DNA of 64,000 nt, taken from contig CM082576.2 in the NCBI GenBank assembly GCA_040954595.2, forward strand, positions 12,958,001-13,022,000. The letters run 5' to 3'. Shown here one piece after another: positions 59,884 through 64,000 of the stretch (position 1 is the first letter of the stretch; each line of letters begins with the position of its first letter). The notes beneath the pieces are model-generated. The model worked only from the letters and a program-made list of their open reading frames with translations. It was not told where the DNA came from and made no database searches. The translations under genes were made by a program, and so were the position numbers. This DNA comes from Balanoglossus misakiensis (lineage: Eukaryota; Hemichordata).

Positions 59884-62800
59884 ACCTACAAAATGGCCCC
59901 GCATAACTTTTAACGCTTCGCTTTGGGTGAGCAAATTTAATTCTGGATAATATTTAGTCTCTTGAATGAAAAATTTCCGTTACCTGATGAAAAGTCATCG
60001 CAGTGACGTTATTTCCTGATTACAGGGATTATATGCCAGAAGGATTTCCGGATTTTAGTCGCGTCTCAACATGTTTTAAATATGTGGAAGCCGTTTAAAA
60101 GTCTTAATGATGCAGTTTTTATCGAGCTAAATCTCAATTTGATAAATGTAGTTTGTATTTAAAATGATCTGTTGTGGCGAGAAATTGTTTAAATGGTCTG
60201 ATCTGAAATGACACCACAGGCAATGCGTAGAAATCACGTTATGGACCGGATGTACATTGCCTGCTTCAATTGGCGTTTTCCTTTATCAATTCAAACAGGC
60301 GCACGGCTGATACAACGCGCTGTTAAGTATGGGGATAAGCTTTACCTATAATATAATGCAGAATAGCCTTTTCGGGCAAAATATTTATTGCAGTTTAGTT
60401 ACAATATTTCAGGCCCACTCGGGCATGTGTAAAGTGTGACGTACAAGCTGCCCAGGGCATTCCTACAGATCGAGTCGCCATATTGACCATTTTTCGAAAT
60501 CCACGAGAACCTGCGTGGCTGGGCGTTTTATGAGAGTTCATTGTCGCCTAACACAGGACAAATGACTCTATGCCAATCGTGTAAGACGGCACAAGTTACA
60601 TTTTTTGTTAAACTCTGCACCAATTCTTCCTGCAAAGCTTGACTTGTATTACTTGGCTAGCAACCAGTTGCTACGGTAATTAATGAGGTATCGCGGGATA
60701 TCTCTCGCGGGATTTTTTCTATTTTTTTTAATAAGGTTCAGAATGTGAATACAAAAACGAGCGTGTACCGCAAATTTTACACGATGATAACCTATAGAAC
60801 AGATTGGAGAATTCAGCATGACGAAGATTGACATTTCATTTCATAAGCTTACATGTATATCATACCGTATTGCCAAAATGTTTGTGTCATACAGGTACCA
60901 TATTGGTGGGCATTGTTTCAGTAGAAAACATTTTGCTTAATATTCAATCATGCCTGGGATCAGATTTCTCACATATAAAATTGGCCATATTCATCACACA
61001 CAAGCCACATTCCTCATATTCAATCTTTATAACAAGATTCTAGTGGTAATGCACTCAAACATGGACACTCTGGAGTTATGTCAGTGCTACTAGTTTATTA
61101 CTTTTTCCGCTCAGAAATGTCTGAATTTTTTTACTAAAGCAGTTAGTCTGTAACGGTAACACCGTAATGGTGTCACCACTAGCGAAACAAAAAGTAGTCA
61201 AAACTCGTCCATTCTTGGCTTTCTTCCATTTCAGAGATGAGCAGTGGCACTTTTTAATACTTCATCACTGTAACTTCGTGCTGGGCAGGCACACTGCCAC
61301 GTCATCAGCCGACATTTGACCTCTCCCAGACACAATTGGACACAACTTTTAACCTGTGTGAATTTGACACTGGAGTTTTTTATGCAATCGGTCCCTCAAA
61401 TGTGGTTGCATATGAAATTGCTCCCTCTATAGGCAAGTGTAGAAATTCTAGGGAATCACATGTCAATCTACCACACCTATTAACCCATTATGCCTCACTA
61501 AACAGTACAGTAGTGCAACTTTCACCGAAAAGTTAGTCATCAAAGTTGCAATTTAAAAAAACTCTCAACAACCCAGGACTAGATCATAACCACTGTAAAA
61601 TGTAAAGGTTTCTATGTTTGGTTTTAAATAAAAACAACAATAAATTGTACTGTTCTGTTCTGTCCTGTCCTGTGTTATCAAGCAATGTAATTATTACACA
61701 TAACAAATTTCAGGACATTATGAAGAATATCACAATTGGTGTTTTTTTTTGTCGGATCGACCGTATCCATTGCGACATTTAAAATAGCAATTCAGGAAAG
61801 TTTGAGATACTTCTGGAAAAATAAAAGATTTCATAATTCAATCAGATGTCATCCTGACACTTAAGTTCACAACATTTCACACTCTTGAATACCCTGCACT
61901 GGTTACCAGTTACTTGTCGTGTGCAATACAAATTCTCAACAATTTGTCTCGACTTGGTGTTGGGCACTGGACCACAAGACCACTCCGCTCTTTCACAAAT
62001 GTACACAATCTTTCTAGACATCTACGTTCTTCATCGGATTCATGTCACCTTCGAAAACCACGAACAGCCACTAAATCCTTTGGCGAAGAATTTTTTTTCT
62101 CATTCAGGTCCAAGAACTATTGCCGTGCTCTTTTACAGAGAAGTCCTGACTGCCTTGTTCCACACCCACAGTTCCACTTGTAGCTAATGGACATCATAAT
62201 TCTCCTTTATCACTACTATTAAAATTATCAGTAAAAAATGTTAACACAGGGACTGCCAGGCAGCCTTACTTGGGAGTACTTAATTGCCACGCACATGGAT
62301 TCCTAGTACACTTCTTATTGCATGTTTGAAACAATGGTTCACACCCGTGTCATGTACATGGAGACACTTGCATTGTTCATGTGTTTCGAAAGGCAGGCTG
62401 TTCTAAAAACCCACACATGTACCAATGTGCCTAAACTATGGCAGTAACCTAATGGTGCATCTTTCAAATTAGTCCAAACGATCAAGTACCTAAGATACCC
62501 TAGTAAACAACACATTAGAAAACAATGGTTGGGTGTTTTGGCAGTTTTTTTTTTGTTCTCCCTAGAACACAGCAGTCATTATCCCTTTCTGTTCTCGAGA
62601 AATGAAACGCGACACGACCAGCATCGACATCACTGGGTGCCTTGTGCCACTGGAAACAAGCGTACACATATATAGGTAGACCTCTGTTGCTATGACACCA
62701 CACCAACAGTGGCTAATAGGTTCACCACATGTATACCGGAAACAGAAAAGAAATCCTTAATCTTCTATTAAATACGGAGTTCATTTGGAAGGAAGAGATA

Positions 62801-62889
62801 CTGGGCAGGTGATGAATGTTTGGTCAGGAACCACTGTCTTTGACAGCCATTGTGGGACGATCGCTTGGTCGTTGCTCGGGGCGCGGTTT
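59884..62889. other. Intergenic region and AIDA 3' side
   Basis: It contains the degraded LINE fragment at 61885-62190 and a short CTGTT-rich stretch near 61650. Part of 62300-62889 may be the AIDA 3'UTR. No AATAAA close to the AIDA stop was recognised on the minus strand, and no other gene is visible. Confidence 0.6.
61885..62190 (+). mobile_element. Degraded non-LTR retrotransposon fragment (RT C-terminal part)
   Basis: One frame reads LHWLPVTCRVQYKFSTICLD, the next (after a shift) NLSRHLRSSSDSCHLRKPRT then ATKSFGE and further on RSPDCLVPHPQFHL. This order (LHWLP..R..YK, then RHLRSS, then R....K.FG) is typical of the region after the reverse transcriptase domain in CR1/L2/Jockey-like LINEs. 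It is frame-shifted and truncated, hence dead. Exact clade not assigned. Confidence 0.7.
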
Positions 62890-64000
62890 CTATTCTGTTT
62901 GCAGGGTTAACCTGAGGTGAAGGTACAGTGGCTTTGAGGTCAGGAGACTCAGTTTCTTTCTTTTGAAGTCTGTCGGCTTTTTGTAGCTGTCACAGAAAAA
63001 AAAGAACAGGAAATAAGTCTCACACACAAAATGTTTCGAAAGAAACCAGGTTACATTGGAAAGACTGGATTGCCCAAACTAATACTTACAGCTCTATTAC
63101 ACATGGACCAGGTTTGATTTCGTCTAATTCCATAAATGCAAAACACTTTGTGCTGGTGAATTTCTTCTTGGGCTTGTAGTGCTTGAATTCAAAGAAGATT
63201 GCTGTTCCTGTTCAAATTTGAAGAGAGAGACGAAATATTGGTGCATGTCCAAAAAAGTTGGATATCTTACACAAATGTTGCTAACTTGATGATATTTTGA
63301 TTTGGAAAGCTGGATATATGCGACATGCGACATTTATGTTGTCAGTGCTTATGCTGCAGTAAATAGCGCCCTCAATAGGTGGCATTAGCATCTCTGTAGT
63401 GTGATGAGATCATGGCAAGAATTACATTTGGTACCTCACTTGCACATTCTAGCTAAAAGGACATATTTTAGGGTAGTTTCTCACCTTTTGGTAATTTTTC
63501 TATGGGTTTTTGAACTTCAACATCTACGTCATAATAGACGTATAGGTCTTCTTTTTTTATTGAGACTGGCGTTTCTTGCATTTGAGCGACATCAACACCG
63601 CTAACATCTGCCAAAGACAATAATAACTTAGATTTACATGCACTTTTCTCTCACGCCTAATGCTTTAGTTTCTCTATGGTGAAAATTTCTCAACAGGTCT
63701 ACCAAAAAATCAAGCATGGTGACATATAAATGTCCTTTTTCGGCACCTTTTGTGAAAATTTCAAGGAAATGACAATATTGTAACACTGTTTTCTCAACAT
63801 TCTACACGTTAGGCTATGGAATGTGATAACCATGCACTGCATCTGGGTAGTCATCTACCTTAATGTAACTTGCAATTTGTCATCTTTTTAGCATGAACAC
63901 CAGTGAACGTGTCTTACCTTTTACGGATATCGTTATAAACGGATCCACGTGTGACGTGGCATTTTTAAAACCAATTTTTTCAATGTTTATTGTCAGCAGT
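62890..64000 (-). CDS. AIDA: AIDA (axin interactor, dorsalization-associated), C2-domain 3' exons, partial
   Basis: Four minus-strand exons: from the window edge (64000) to 63918, 63607-63485, 63207-63090, 62986-62890 (stop 62890-62892). They join in frame with phases 1, 1 and 2. The product contains LLTINIEKIGFKN, then EFKHYKPKKKFTSTKCFAFM and ELDEIKPGP, and ends YKKPTDFKRKKLSLLTSKPL-YLHLRLTLQTE. This matches the C-terminal C2 domain of AIDA as I know it from vertebrates, almost word for word across the HYKPKK to DEIKPGP block. In vertebrates AIDA binds axin and phosphoinositides, and blocks axin-mediated JNK activation in dorso-ventral patterning. The N-terminal half lies beyond position 64000. 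The length and end agree with the family. Confidence 0.93.

Noticed and set aside
1-64000. tRNA, rRNA or snRNA genes
   Set aside because: None recognised by eye on either strand. A covariance-model scan (tRNAscan-SE, Infernal) would be needed to exclude them.

Overview
This is a 64-kb piece of an intron-rich animal genome, not a prokaryotic one. Every gene was assembled by hand from GT-AG (one GC-AG) exon chains whose summed lengths stay in frame. The gene set (classical calpains with penta-EF-hand domains, AIDA, an LDL-receptor class A (LDLa) protein family, a somatomedin-B 7TM receptor), the many palindromic TTAA-flanked mini-transposons and the microsatellites fit a marine invertebrate. 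I lean towards an invertebrate deuterostome (lancelet, hemichordate or echinoderm), but the sequence alone does not settle this and a lophotrochozoan is not excluded.

Layout. (1) 1-32 kb, + strand: two tandem classical calpain genes. Calpain A enters the window inside its protease domain and ends at 13247. Calpain B is complete (683 aa, 18 coding exons, 19000-31958), with a likely TATA promoter and a 5'UTR intron. They share exon structure, but A has two extra linker exons. Their introns carry mobile-element differences and unusually well conserved tracts that suggest gene conversion. (2) 33-45 kb: a tandem segmental duplication with two minus-strand genes for secreted LDLa-repeat proteins with lysine-rich tails (405 and 311 aa). 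Copy 2 has lost, or copy 1 has gained, three phase-1 LDLa exons. Copy 2 has also expanded a coding 27-bp repeat. (3) 46-49 kb, + strand: a TATA-driven gene for a secreted 284-aa protein with an acidic pro-segment, an RRRR furin-like site and a C-terminal domain with an NGxGDAFRHAxW...FGDAHE motif, which resembles a bacterial domain family (DUF6973-like). (4) 51-55 kb, + strand: a two-coding-exon gene for a 764-aa somatomedin-B/7TM receptor. (5) 56-60 kb, minus strand: a 890-aa secreted protein with about 16 LDLa modules split by a Gly/acidic 13-residue repeat. (6) 62.9-64 kb, minus strand: the 3' four exons (C2 domain) of AIDA, running off the window.

The calpains are intracellular Ca2+-dependent proteases and AIDA is a cytosolic axin/phosphoinositide-binding protein. 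The genes at 33-60 kb all encode secreted or cell-surface products, and at least four have a TATA box about 30-100 bp before their start codon, so this central part looks like a cluster of strongly or tissue-specifically expressed extracellular-protein genes. The most unusual items are the pro-peptide/FGDAHE protein and the locally expanding soluble LDLa family.
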